From Ornithodoros turicata (taxonomy: Eukaryota > Arthropoda > Arachnida > Ixodida > Argasidae), in the NCBI RefSeq assembly GCF_037126465.1, contig NC_088209.1, forward strand, positions 21,767,146-21,831,145: 64,000 nucleotides of DNA, given 5' to 3'. The position numbers were made by a program, and so were the translations under genes. Each line of letters begins with the position of its first letter. The first letter of the stretch is position 1. The notes beneath the pieces were generated by a model that was not told where the DNA came from, did no database searches, and saw only the letters and a list, made by a program, of their open reading frames with translations. Below, piece by piece: positions 25,432 through 39,900 of the stretch.

Positions 25432-28400
25432 TAGATGGTTCAAACCGCTCCCGAAATATTTTTCTGGATACGGCACTGCTCTGATATTAGCCTCTGTGAA
25501 GTGGGGTAGGGTCCTCTGACTACCGCGGGGAAACATTCCATGTCATCGTCACGTCTCTATCATTTATTGTTGTTGTTGTTGTTCGATCGACTGAACGGGG
25601 AGATTGGCGACGTTCACCCATTGCCGCCACTACTCAACTAGAATTGGGGGACGCGCACAAACGAAGACACAACATACCACATTCGCCGCCGACCCGTCTG
25701 TCGACTTTCGGTTCAGTTCGTTCAGCCTTTGCAATTTATGTTACTATAAAAAAAAAAAAATTGAAGGCGATGAATGTAATTAATGCGATGACAATGCGTT
25801 AGCATTAGATGTTCGCCTTGCTTCTATTAGCTTATCTTATGCTTCTTATATTTTTTTGTACTTTGGCTAGAATTTTGACAGGTAGGAGGTCTGGGATCCA
25901 TTGCAAAACGTTGCAGTTTAAACTGCCACACTACATGAGACACAAGCTCAGGCGCTCGCGAAGCTCTCGGAGAACGCACGAGACACGTCTGAACTTCTGA
26001 ACACGTCCAGACTCCAGAGACGAGGCGCTACCGACGACGGCCCCAGCTCCAGCTGACGAGCTCTGCGGTTCCGCGCCGTCGCATGTGACGGAGAAGAGCG
26101 AACCAGCTTGCGGAGCGCAGCCTGATTCGCTCTTCTCCGTCACGTACCACGCTGTACCAACACCACCTAGATAGAGAAAGCCCGCTTACTCGTCGACGTG
26201 ACGTAACAATTAAGAGTCAGCAAATCAGGACCGTGCTTTCAACGCCGGCAGCCAATCACGAACGTGCTTTCAGCGATCGTGGCCATGAAGACGAACCACT
26301 GTCGCCTGCGAGTTGTAATTGAACGTCCCCGCGTACTAAATGGGAAAACTTGAAAATAAAGCGCAAAGAGGTATCAACGTTTCTCAAAACTGGTTTTCTG
26401 GAAAGCGTCTCGCACTTTTTGTCTAAATATTTAGGTGTGCAGGTTCCAGGGGAGCTGCAATCATTTGCGAGTTCTTGAATTCGGTGAATCGCAGTAGCAG
26501 ACGAATTGTGGCTCTTAATGTCCACGTAGCGAAGGGGAGAGAGGAGGCAATGAGCAGGCCTTCTGTATATCTAGGTGGCGTTGGCTGTACACTGACACCA
26601 GTGCCGTGTATGCCAAAGGGAGTCTGGCCATTAGGAGGAGCCTAAAAAAGGGGCTCGACCTGTCAATCAAATTGAGCGTTTTTCATTGGCTGCTGTTTTC
26701 TATGCGGGCCGCCATGACACCAAAATTTTCCCGAAAATGGCGGCGTAGCTTGGAACGGCGAAGCGAGGATTTCATGATAATTTTTTTTCACAAATTACGT
26801 CAATTTTATTCCGTAAGTGTACATTCTGTTGCAATTATCTTGCAAATCACCTTTAAATTACGCTCCAGTGTCGATGTTTACCTGAAAATAATATGTTTCG
26901 TCGTCCTTGTTAGGCCTAGTAACGACAGCGATCACAGGCAAATAGCGAGAAAAACGCTACAAATGGCCAAAAATTTTCATTTTATGACATACTTTTATTC
27001 ATATACACACCTTTGCCCGTTCTTGGTTCAGTCTTGTTATGTTTCATAGTTGAAATACGTATAATACCGGCAGTCTGTTCCAACTAGCGGTTCTGCCGGC
27101 CAATCAATTCTGCTAGCAAGCACTTCTGCTTCTGCTACTTCTGCTATTCTGCGTCTTCCCGGCGTGCCCCTCACCATCCAGATGGCGCCGTTAAAAGTGG
27201 ACGCAAAATCCATTATGTTGCTAGGTCGTCAGGGAATAGCCTATTCAATCTAATCCAATCCAGTTTCCCGAAAATGTCGGCACCCAGTTAATACAGGTAA
27301 TATATAGCTTGGATAGCCTGGGGTTAATAGCGAACTGTATTTTGGGTCGTGATTGGCCAGAGAGCTCAAAAAGTGGGTGGAGCTCCAGGTATAGGCATGT
27401 TCCATTAATGGCATGGTTCCCTTGGCATACACGGCTCTGACTGACACCTCACATACCCCCGCTACGACGCCGGCGTTTTCTTCAAAATGAGGCTTCTAAT
27501 GCTGACGCATTAAAATGCCGCCTGGCGCGGTTCGTTCGTCCGTCTGGGAGTGTGAGCGTGCATGGAAGTGAATGCAACGGATAATGGACAATATCGAATG
27601 TGTGCACACGTCTTCATGGACACGGGCTTTATTTCAGAACTTGTGCTTTTCTCAAGAATATTGGAGAACTGACGGTGCTTCCATGACCCATACATTTCTC
27701 CTGTAATGTTCGCGTATGGTGCCTACAGAATGCGAACTTCATGAAAGCAATGCCGCGCACATTCCACCTTCGATGCATATCCATTAGGGACGAAAAGATA
27801 GGATCAGAGAACAACATTCAGTCTTTTATGCGTATCACGCAATGTAAGTACAAAGCGCACATTAAAAACACATTAAAGAGCAGTTACCTACATGACATTT
27901 GAAAGGGTTCGGTAGTGCACGCATGTCCCTGCTGATTCTCAGAACGTGGGCCGTTCCCTTTGTTACAAAGTCTTATGGAGGAGCTCCAACTCTAATGATG
28001 GAGTATTATTGCCATGAATGGGTATTCAGACTAGCAAACGGCATTGAGTAGTTCGCGTGTTTATGCGCTCTCTTTTCTTCCCTAACATCATTGAGGGTCT
28101 TGTGCAGAGAAATTGCTCCTTCAGCCCATCATTCCTGTGTTTGTCAGCATGCACGTGGAGCGCCATATCTGTTGAAATTAGCCCTCAGGTGGGCAAAATT
28201 TATCCACAGACCCGATCACTGTGGCGTCGCTCGTGATCACAGCTTTATTGTGATACGATGAATAGGGAGTTTCATCGCCAGGGGCGATAGAGATGAGGTG
28301 AGGCTTGTTTGTACCTCGACAACATCATGGATCATAAAGGAGCCGAAAAAACAAATACGGACAAAAACGAGATGGGCAGGACGCTGTCCAACTATCAACA

Positions 28401-30890
28401 AGGTTTATCTTAAAGAGAACCACAATCGATGCAGACCTCCTGCACGATATCTCCGACAGAGACATGTGTATAGAAGATGAAGATCTGCGTAACTTGTTGG
28501 TAATTGGTGTTCGGTCCTGTGCCCGTCGCTTTTTTGTTCGTATTTATGTTTTTTCGGTCTCTTTTTTACGAGCAAATTAGAATGGTACAAGCGAGCTGGT
28601 GCACTGTATAGAAAGAGGTAACATTTTCGTGTGTTTTGAGGGTTGTGCTGTGCTCTTCGTCTTGTGTACCCCTCAAGCTCAAGGATACGGGTACCTCTTT
28701 CTATTATGATGTTGTACTGTAGCCAGTATGGAACCCGTCAACACTATTCCTGTTCATTTTTTTTTTATTTCGTGTTAGCGCCGCGAAGCAACTGTGGCTA
28801 TGAGCGGCGTACAGACGTGGAAAGATGGAGAGAGGACAGCAGGAAGGAGTGGGGGAATCGGGGAGTTAGTATGCGTCCTGGGCCGACTTCAGGGGGAACT
28901 GTGCCGACATTCGTCTGGACAGTCTTCGGAAAACCCAGGGAAAACCTCAGACAGCACAGCCGGTGACAGGATTCGAACCGGTGTCACCTCCCAGTCTCGG
29001 CGTGGAAAGCGATCATCCTAACCATACGCCACGAGAGCTGGTGTATTTCTGTTCAAGTAAATAAAATGGCAACATTACTTTAGCTTGGGGCTACTGCAAC
29101 AACTCGATTTTTATGAGACGGTCGAGTTTATAACACGGAATGCGGGAGTGGCGCTCGAACCGAGCAAAATAAAAACCGAAGAGAGTAGACTAACCAACGG
29201 GACGGCGCTTTCCAAGTTTCGTGCCGAGCAAGACTTAGAAACTGCGTTATTATAAGGCTACGTTTCCGTACAGCCGGCTCAACAAGATTCGGGAGAATCA
29301 AAAGTGAAAAGTTGCAAAAGTTTGAGGAACGAACTTAGGTAGCGACATACGAAAGCCATATACGTGCACAGCACCACCAACAACAACTAGACGTGATGAC
29401 GATACGTGAGGAAAGTTGCCGCAGCATGTCTTTGGAAAAAAGTTCGTTCGCGCTTGCTCGATATATCCTTGTCAGATTTTTCGTGACGGAAGCAACATCA
29501 GTTACATTTTATCATAATTCTATGCGATTATAATAAAATAAATATAAATTATAATAATTTAATAACATATTATTATTTGATTATAATATATTATATATAA
29601 TTATTATATTTTAATATATAATTTCCCTGCAGGTTTTCCAGGGGTTTTCCGGCAGATGAATGTAGTTGCATGCAGCTCCTCCGTGATGTCGGTCGACGAC
29701 GCATACTAACACCCCTGTCCCCCAGTTCTTCCTATACTGTCCTCTCTCCATCTGTCCCCGTCGGTACACAGCTCATAGCCACAGTTGCTTCGCGGCGCTA
29801 ACATGGAATTTAAAAAAAAGAGAGGAGGTAATAGCGAATCTTAGTGCATCGTACGCTATCACCTTTGCGTATACGTAAAGGACAGCGTTGGTGGTTCTCC
29901 GCCCTGCGCGAAGCTCTCTCTCTCTCTTATGGGCGTGCACAGAACCATCACGCTATCCCTCACGTACGCAAAGGCGATAGCGTACGATACACTAAAAACT
30001 CTCTATTGGCGTGATGTCGTGCGTGAACGAAACAATGAAAAATGAGCGACACGAAGGTGGTGGTGGTGGTGATGTTGAAAGGGCTTGCCGTTGTCGGCCT
30101 CACGTATGTGGGCAACGTCACGACTGACGCCCTGGGGAAATGTGCGTCCTGGGCCGACTTCTAGGGGAACTGTGCCGACATATGTCTGAAAGCGTCTGAG
30201 GAAAACCCAGGAAAAACCCCAGACAGCACAGCCGGCACCGGGATTCGAACCCGGGTACCTCCCAGTCTCGACGTGACATGGCTAGCACGCTAACCACTGA
30301 GCCACGGGACACGAAGGTGCCTGCGAGATGATCTAAAGGTAGATGAAAAAGGTAAAGGCTCTTGGTAGAGCCCTGGACCGGTAATCCAGAAGATGTGGGT
30401 TCGATCTCTACAGCTGGCTAACCTTTTCAGTGACTTTCATCTTTCAAAACCTTAATCTATGCATTTTCTAGGCCTATCTCACTCAAAAGCCGCCATTTTC
30501 TCTGTGCGCTTCCTTTTGTGTCACCACACGTAGGTGGCGCCAACATACAGAAGATGATTAGTGCATACCGTCATAATGCGCATGTCACATCATTGCAGGC
30601 AGCGCCGCCTGTGTGAGGTGAGGTGAATGTGAAGCAGACGCAAGAAAAAATAGCGGTGTTTGCGTGAGAGAGGCCATTGAAAAAGCACGGGGCGAGATTT
30701 TGATTGATTTTTAATTTTCTTTCTACATGACAATAGTGCTTACAAAAATTTAAGAAAAAAACCTCTGACAAACGGCTTCTCTTCAAAGTCTTCAGGCTCT
30801 GGTCTTCAAAGTTTGGGGTAGGGTAAACCCGTCTTCTATTTTTACGATGCGATCGAAATGTGTAATGTTTGCTAGAGTAAGCCTGTATAC

Positions 30891-30926
<36 letters not shown>

Positions 30927-33900
30927 CAATTAGGGAAGGGATTGCATTTGACAACATATCTTCCAAAGGGAACGACAGAATCCTTATTCGCGGCGTTAGC
31001 ACACAGCACAAAAAGAAGAAGAAAACAGAAAAGGAAAAACAAAAACAAAAAGGAACGGGGTTTCATAGACAAGTCTTCTTTGGGATCTTTTGATCCAAGA
31101 ATCGATCAACGCCAGTCGCAGCATAATGGGTGTAGATGCTCTACCCTAAGCCGCGGGCTCCTACTGGCGGAGTGGCTGTACGCGACGGAGCCATCTTTAT
31201 GGGAAGGTAGCTCTGTGGCTTATACATGACAGAGCAAATGGGCCGGTTCGTATAGTATATCGATAATGAGGCGACAAGAAGAAACGCGGACGGAAACGTC
31301 GTTTCTGTGTGTATTCTATCCACGTTTCTTCAGTTGCTTACGCGTTTTTACTATGCCATATCCTATCCACGCGCGTGATCATTGCTGCTTACTCAGAACT
31401 GATGAGGATATTATCATCATCATCATCATAGATCGCGGATTTTCATGCAAATGCATGTTTGTTTTCTTTCTATATATACGAGGGGCGTTCAAGTCAAACC
31501 GGGACTTTCTGTTTCCTGGGTGTACAAATGACTCCCGCTACTTCTTTTTCATCATTTTCACACGCGTCAGGCCTGCGCCTTCACCACGTAGTGGTCGAAA
31601 GTTTCTGCAAAACAGAAGACACGTGCTAGACAAGATGGCCGACAACGAGGTGAGCGCGCATATCGAACAGCGAATTGTCATGAAGTTTCTCGTGAGGGAA
31701 GGCGTAAAGTCATCTGAAATTCACAGAAGACTTCAGGCTCACTATGGCCACGATACACTTAGCCGCAGCAAAGCGTTTGAGGGGTGCAAACGGCTCCGAG
31801 ACGGCCGTACATCAGTGCAGGACGATCCCGGCTGGGACGGCTCAGAGCCCAGTGTCAGAGTTCCTCAGAACATCCAACTTGTGGAGCGCCCGATCCTCAA
31901 GAACCGACGGATAACATGTCTCGAACTGGCTCGAAAGACGGACCTTTCTGTGGGAACGTTGAACACTATCATTCATGAACACCTCCAGTTTCGGAAAGCC
32001 GGGCCTCATCACCAAAGGAGTCCTCCTCCTACGGGACAACGCACGCCCGCATACCGCGCATCTCACGACACGCACCTTACCGGAACTTGGCTGGGAGTTG
32101 CTGCCACATCCATCTTACAGTCCAGACCTCGCCCCCAGCGATTTCTATCTCTTCGGGCCACTGAAGGCGTTCCTTGGGGGCCGCCACTTCAGCTGCGACG
32201 ACGAGGTCAAGAATGCGGTCCGATCATGGCTGCTACGCGTCGGTAAGGATTTCTACGCTGCTGGCATCAAAGCGCTCGTGAAACGCTGAGACAAGTGCAT
32301 TAGTGCAGCTGGAGATTACGTTGAAAAATAAAACTAATTTCTCGCCTGTAAGTTGATTTTACTTTTGCGAAAAATGAAAAGTCCCGGTTTGACTTGAACG
32401 CCCCTCGTATATATATATATGTATATATGTATATAAGCAGGAAAAATCAGAAGACGACAAAGAGTTTATTAACACATATAGGGATAGGGGTCGACGTTTC
32501 GGCAGTCAGCGCTGCCTTCGACGGGACTGGGATTTGGTGACAAGAACCCAAGCAGCACAATGTACTGAAAGTCGAGTGCAATAGGGGTGGACGGTATGTG
32601 TATTATCAATGTTCTTTAGTTTCAGGAGTCTGTTCAAGGCCTTCCGCCTATCCGGCCACCCCTATTGCACTCGACTTTCAGTACATTTTGCTGTTTGTTA
32701 ACAAGCTTTATATATGGGAGAGGGTTATGTACAAGGGAAAGGGAGCAGCGCATGCGCTTTTGTCATGACTAACACAGGTTTGTGACTAAGTGAAAGGGGA
32801 ATGACCGCCCAAGCAGCACAATGCACTGAAAGTCGAGTGCAATAGGAGTGGACGGGTAGGTGGAAGACCTTGAGCAGACTCTTGAAACTAAGGAACATTG
32901 ATAAGACACATACCGTCCACCCCTATTGCACTTGACTTTCAGTACATTGTGCTGCTTGGGCGGGTCTGTGCAGCAGGACCTTGAGGGGGAATACCTGTGA
33001 GCCTGAAAAGAGACAAAAGGGCGTATGTATTGTGCTGGATTAGGAATGCAGGTTGCGAATAGTAGAAAGGATTCCTGGATCTGCGTTTATCTGACACTGG
33101 AATTTATGAATAAGATAAGATTCGCGCTGGTTCCCTGAGCCGCTGGCAAGGAAAGCCTGACTGCAGGATGAAAATAGATATATTTGTGATTGAGTGTCCT
33201 GGTTTACTGAAATGGCGCGACACTGGCAGATTAGGTTTCTTCGGGACGTCAGATTTGTGGTTATTGAATCGCGTTCTAAATGACGTAGCTGTCTGTCCGA
33301 TATATTGGGCGTTGCATTCATTGCATTGAAGAAGATAGACAACATTGGAAGAATTACAGTTAAAGTCGCCATTAATTATCGGGTCAACAATAATAAATGT
33401 CAATAGCCTAAGATAACGTTACCCCATTATGCCCACCACCATGGCGATATCCGATTATCTTTTATCTTTTTTTAGTGTACACCATGTGTGCGGCCCGTCT
33501 GTCCCACGTAACAAAACTCGCACAACATGGGAATGCCATAAACTACGTTTTCGACGCATTCCACGTATGCGTTTTTGTGGCCAATCTTGCATCGAGGATG
33601 TACGTAATCGAAGGGTGCTAGCCGTGCTAAGCGGAAAGCATCGAAGAAAACTACTCGTATGTTGAATTTCTTAGCCACCGCGAGGATGTTGTGAGATATA
33701 GCATGGTAATAGGAAATAGAGACGCGCGTTCTCTGACTCTCTTCTGCTTTTTCTTTTGGGTTGAGCATAGACTCAAAAATGTTACACGACTTAGTTGACA
33801 GATGGTGGTCAGAGTATCCTGAGCTACGTAACCTATCCAACTGAAACTGAACAGTGGGAACCACGAAGTGATCACAACTTTTTTTTTAAGGGAAGACATT

Positions 33901-36900
33901 AGTAGAGAAGAGACAACGCCACCTTTAACGATTTTTGAGTGCGAACTGTCTGCAGCAAGAACTGGTCGTGGGTTCAACTTCCCGTAGGCCCAGTAAAGTC
34001 CGGGTACAGGCATAAGTCGGATGTCCAGGTCGTCTCTTTTTTCTATCCCGTGTCTCGGGGGGTTTCACTCACCAGTATGTTTTATAGCTTGTTTGACCTT
34101 CCTTCCTTGCGGCTTTCAGCCCGAACGCCACTGGCCATTGAATAATTGATGTACTGACTTCGCCTTCAAATCCCTTGAGATCGCGCGTTGCCCTATAAAC
34201 TTAAGGGAAGGTGAACTCGCCAAGTTGCCGCACTTGCGGCGACCTTCGAGCTACATTATGACGACTATACAGACCACCGTTCATTCGACCCGAACAAGCT
34301 GTGTTAGTCATATAGCTGTCATGTAATTAATTACGAGTAATTAAAGTAGCACAGAAGTCATTTTTAACCCTGGTTTTCTTTGTATATAACTGCTAAGCAG
34401 GCCAGTAAGACGCACCATAAGAATTATTTCACCCCATAGAGTCATAATTATCGCAGAAATTGAATTTAAAGTACGCCGCAAAAAGCGACCGTGCGCAACG
34501 GCGGTGGAGAGCAGCACCAGCCTGTCATCTGCCTGGCACCTCGCGCTGACGCTACAGGGGCCACGCTCGCTGATTGGTCCAGAGAAATGTTGTCTGCTAC
34601 TCAGCTGTCGTTTGCTACTCGGCTGTTCAGGGTTCTGAAAAAGCATTGTTCCTGGCTCGGGCATGATTCGGCCGCTCCTTCTGTCCCCATTTCTCCGGGG
34701 GAACTGGCAAAACTGGTTTACGGCGGCAAAGGGACAGGGCGCTGACCCCCACTGACCGGCGAACCAGAATGAGTTGCCCCTGTAACGTCATCGGTGACGT
34801 GGCATCACACCTTCTCCTTCTCGTTATACCCGGAGTGGCGAGTTAAGGGTGAACGCGCGGAGCCATGTTTATGTGAGATTTTTTTTTTTCTGGGAAACAA
34901 ATTGCACACATTAAAACCTTTCGCGCGATTCGATAAAATGACACACACACTTTCATCAGACGTCTTGTCCTGAATTTTTTTTCGATGGCCCTCTTTATTC
35001 CGTAAAGTACTTCCTAAATGCTAAATAAAATTTCAACTAAGTAAATCTAAATTACTGTTGAGGAATGAGTAACTGGGGCTGTACTTTAATTGCATTTTGC
35101 CTGCAACTTCTACTCGACCGACAGCTGCTTTCCGCCATGTCTTTGTGATTCGCACTGCTGGGTTTACGGTTGCGCTTGCGTGTTATGTCCGCTGACAGCG
35201 AAGCATTGCAACAGAACATCCTTCCGGATGGAACAAAGGTACACGCAAGGCTCTGTACGCAGCCGTAAACGCAGTAATGTGAATTACTGCGTTTACCCTT
35301 TAATTGCTCTTACTTATTTTACTCTTCTTCTTCTAGTCTTCTGTCTGGAGTAGTTCTCTTTTCAAAGTATGTGGCTTTTCTACCGGTGCAACTTTTTCTT
35401 GTAGCTGCTGGTTTTGCACATATTTCACAATTAATTTAAAACATAATACACTCTAACAAGGTGCAGACGCTCATATCGCCTAGCCAACAGTGTGAAATTT
35501 TACCTTCGGTTTTCATAAAATAAAATTTTGATTTCATGAAATTACTGATTTAACACCAGTGTTTGATGCGTTGGTTCACAACCATTCATGAGATGTAGCC
35601 TGTTATGTAGATTACAAACTTCTGGTATGAAACCTGATCTTTTCATTATACTTTACTAGAGAGTTTGTACCGGTCGACCACGTTAAACTCGCACGGCCTG
35701 AAGTAACTCAGCGATGACTTAGTTACGTTTGACAGGTACCTGTAACTCAATTACATTTTAGTTCCCGTAACTTTTCTTGTAACCTAAATACTTTCAGAGT
35801 CATTTAACTGTAACTTGCATTACATTTTTTGTGTAGCTTACACAGAATGTGAAGAAAAACAATGTGCAAGTCTCCGGCGATGCAGAATAAAAAATAACAA
35901 AGACGGTTAAGAGCGTCAACTGTTTACTATATACAAATTAAAAACAGGACTTTCGTGCAGTAGGCTGCACATCTTCAGGTTTGAGGGCCTGTTACAAGTC
36001 ACACACAGCTGAGGTATTATCACATGTACATACAGTATGCATGTGCTAACACTTCAGTGCATGCTTTGCTACTCTCAACCAGTATTGAACCGCTATAAGA
36101 AGTCAGAAGACGGTACACACAGACAGCTCTTTTAGCACTTTTAGTGGTATCTAGCATCACCAGGCCCAGTCTGACAGTTTAAATACCGTCAGAATTAATG
36201 AAGTACCGTCAGACAAAATTAATCCACAGAACGACCACAGTGACGTTGCCCATGATCATGGTTATCACGATTAGATGATGACGACGATGATTGCAGTGCT
36301 CATGATTAGAGGGTTTTACTCTAATTAGGGATTGGAGGGCTTTAGGGTTCAGAATGCGGGATGATCGTGATTAGTGGGTTTTACTGGATCGTATGCTATC
36401 GCTTTGCGTACTCGATGACATAGCGTTGTCGCCATAGCGCCTGCGCAGTGGTAGTGCACGCAAGGAAGGGAGAGGGTGCGCTATTTTTGGCGAGTAGCGT
36501 TGGTGCGGTAGACGTCTTTTGCGGGAGCATTTCGCAGGATTCCGTTGGTATTGGCTTTTCCTTGGAGCCACGAGTCTCGTTTTATCTCAGGCGTTTCTGT
36601 GCCAAGCGCGGTGCTTTGGTGGTATTCAACTTGTTGCCAGTCCAGCGTGTGTTTGTCTCCCTCTACTGCTATTGTCTATGTCCTTACCGCTGGTTACCTT
36701 ACACTTAGATATGTACCACCAGGGCCAAATTTTTACTCGTCTCATTAGATTTCATTTGATTACGATTGAAAAACAAAGTATAGTAAGAGAAAGAAGGCGA
36801 ATGAGAGTTTCTAAACTTTAATGAGACGAGACTTCCGCGCAGAAGGCTGCACTTCTTCAGGTCTAACTTCAGGTTACAAGATTCAAGAATATATAAGACA

Positions 36901-39900
36901 TGTTTCTAAGACAAAAGCCACATGACCTTTTTGTCCTGATTTCCAACACCTTGAGTGTGAAATAAAATTATCTTTCTATCTATCCATGTTGTAAGGTAGA
37001 GGGCGAGGGTTGGTACAAACATAAAAATAACAATACAAACATGGTACGACTCCGTAAGTTTCAAACAGACAAGGAATGAAGTGACAAGACACTCTAGTAG
37101 CATAACACGTGAATGAGCTGATGGTCTAGCTGATTCATGTATTGCTTATTAGCACTGCTTATTACATGTGCAACGCTACTAATTCAGTGGCTCGATATAA
37201 CGTAATAACACTACTCATTTTCGTTGTCAGCTACGGCATAGAACCATCGGTGCAGTCGTGCACAATCAACTGGAGGAAGAACGACGCTGCTTATAAATCA
37301 TTCACCATCGTGTACTTCGTCCTGGGTTACGTCGCTCCCCTGTTGATCGTCATCGTCTGCTACCGTTCTTCTGCCATCCATATCCTCGCTCCCAGGGTAG
37401 CTAATCGGACTGCGGACAGTTGGGCAAATGAGGACACGGTCACGTGGGTAAGACATTCTTTAATCCCCCTTTTTTTTTTCTTTTGCACGATTTTGATCAC
37501 GTGGTACCTGATAGAGCATTTTTTGTGCGGTAGCCACTGGTCGCCGTCATATCGCTCGATCTCGACGCTGTCTAGCGGTTTAGTCCCTTTCGGCTGTGAA
37601 AACCTCCGCTGTGCCCTTTGCTTTTCAGTGTTCATGCTTTGCTTTTTAAGTTTCATGCTTCTTTTGATATCCAGTTCATCATTACCACTACTGATTGTTT
37701 ATTTTCCATATTGTTGTTAATTGTTGTTAAACGTGTACGTCTACTCCCAATACACCATTTCAGGAAATCCCAGTGCTCCTTGCACCCACGCGTTGCATCC
37801 TGGGAAGTTATTGTCATCAGGAAAGGAGAACAGTGCTTCACGTGTCGTTTTCGCTGATCTTGACCCCCCGTGGAAAATGGACCGAGAGAGGAGAAATGGA
37901 AACAATTTGGAGACCCTCTCTTCCTTTCTGATAAGCAAGTTCCCATAGTTCAAATCGGCGCTGAGCCCTCTGGAATTTTTCTGAAGTCGTCCATTATACT
38001 ATATAATTGTCGTTAAAGAGAAACTAAAGTGGGAAAATTTCTCCGCACGGAATGTAAAAGGTGCAGTAACCTTGAGACGACAACGAAAGAGACGGGGCTC
38101 ATTGGTTGCTCTCAGGATTTCCTTGCGATTAAGGAGTTAAGTACTATCACTTACTGTCGATTAAATTGTCATTGGGACACACGAGTAGTCCGAAATTCTC
38201 GAACACTCTGATTTGAATTTGTTTTTGCGAAACGTATCCTTAAAGGAGCACTAAAGTGGAAAATGAGAAGGAGAGTGAAGTTGCATATTGCAGTTTCGTT
38301 CGCGCATGAATCCCGTTCCTTTTATATTGTTGCCAGGCTACCGGCATCATTCATTCCACGAGGAGACATTTTTTTCCACTTTAGTGTCCCTTTAAAGATA
38401 CGTTTCGCAGACCAAGTCCAAGTCAGAGTGTTCAACAGATTCGGATACTCGTGTGCCGCAACTGTTATGCAATTAGCCGTGGCAATGTAATCGGCAATAA
38501 CTGATACTTTTATGACCTCCTTAACCGCAAGGAAATCTTACGAAGGGGCGTTAATGTACACTGAATAAGCCAAACAAAAAGGCCATCGTCATCGCCATCA
38601 TCATCCTCTTCATTGGCATCATCATTCCAGGAGTTTTCCACCAAAGTGACAGGTGGAAGTGATGTGTAGTTGGAGGCCGCACGCCAGTGAAGCCAAAATC
38701 TCCAGTTTATTTTTTGTTAAAATCAATCAGTCAAGTCAAACTCACCTCTGATCCGCTCGTCGATTGAACGCGCATATTAGTGGAGCGTATTTCCCCCTAA
38801 CAGAAATATACCCGTTTCCTTGCAGCCTGACAGTCAATAGACCTACGCCAACAAGTGCATCTTCAGATCATTTGACCTGTAACAAATGGTTGATTTTTGG
38901 TTCACATTTTATTAATATTTGGCTAGTGGTTCGCTATTGCGAATTGTTATCAGCACTTGTCAACTTAATATAGTGAGCAGTAATATGGAATCTGTATTTG
39001 AGGACCGCGTTCTAGGCATGTGTCGTCGAGTTCCTCGTTCCTGATGTATATATACATATATATATAGTTTCTAGCAATTCCTTTCAGTTCTAGGGGATGC
39101 AGCTACGCGTGTGTGCATACACTTCGGTGACGGGGACGGGTGATGTTTTTTCTCTTTTTATCTTTTCATTTTTAGTTTTCCTTCCTGTAGTGTTCATCCA
39201 TTTAGGCGTTCTTCATGGTAGTAGCAAAATTCGTTAGTTTACGAATTCAATTTCTTCCCTTGCCTTTACCTTTACCTTGAAACTCAATAATCTTGACTAT
39301 ACACTGCGTAGCTTATCGAGCGCCATCCAGCGGACGAAAACAATCTTTTAACTAAATCTATAGATGGCATTGCCTAGCTGCGCAGTAAGACTTCCTGGAT
39401 AACGTGATTTCCAGAAATGTTCTGAAGTTAAGTTAAAAAAGTGGAAACATCCGCTGATCATGTGAAGCTACATTGCAGCAAAAGCTTCTGGACAGTCTCC
39501 GTATTCGAAATGTCGGCGACTCCCAGCTTGAAGCTTCTGCTTCAACCAGAAATATATTATCGTTGTAGAGAGCTTTAATATTATATTACTGCCCAATCCC
39601 TGCTTCGAATGGGGAATAAAAAACACGGGCCGGAGAATATGAACTAGATATCCGGATAGAGTCAATTCTTGAAAAGACATGTGAGCCGCGATAAACGGCT
39701 GAGCTGCAACGAGGGATCAACAACGTTCAATAAGAAATAGCAACTTTGCGACGGAAAGCTCGTTGAGGCTTTGCCTGATTTGTTTTTGGCAGAAGGTTGC
39801 TCGGCAGCTCGAGAAATAAGAAACTTGTGCCTTCTGAAAGCCGTAGTTAGCACGGGTCTCATTGTAAGATTTTTCAGTGAGTTTCCGCGGTGATATAGCT

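Larger units (their letters stand above)
18755..26150. other. Opsin intron interior, no gene beyond listed repeats
   Basis: Microsatellites, SINE and MITE copies only. Near 22831-23115 sequence such as ttcgcgtgctggaccacgct and tcttcaggt resembles a Penelope-type terminus. Confidence 0.4.
33965..37225. other. Opsin intron 3' part, no gene
   Basis: The pieces at 35915-36000 and 36815-36900 share gcac(a/t)tcttcaggt with a gagactt- or ggacttt-type stretch just before, as in Penelope-type ends. Otherwise nothing recognised. Confidence 0.35.

Noticed and set aside
36448..36821. Cys/Val-rich open frames resembling a membrane protein
   Set aside because: Three overlapping frames are open together, repeats flank it, and there is no homologous copy in the window.
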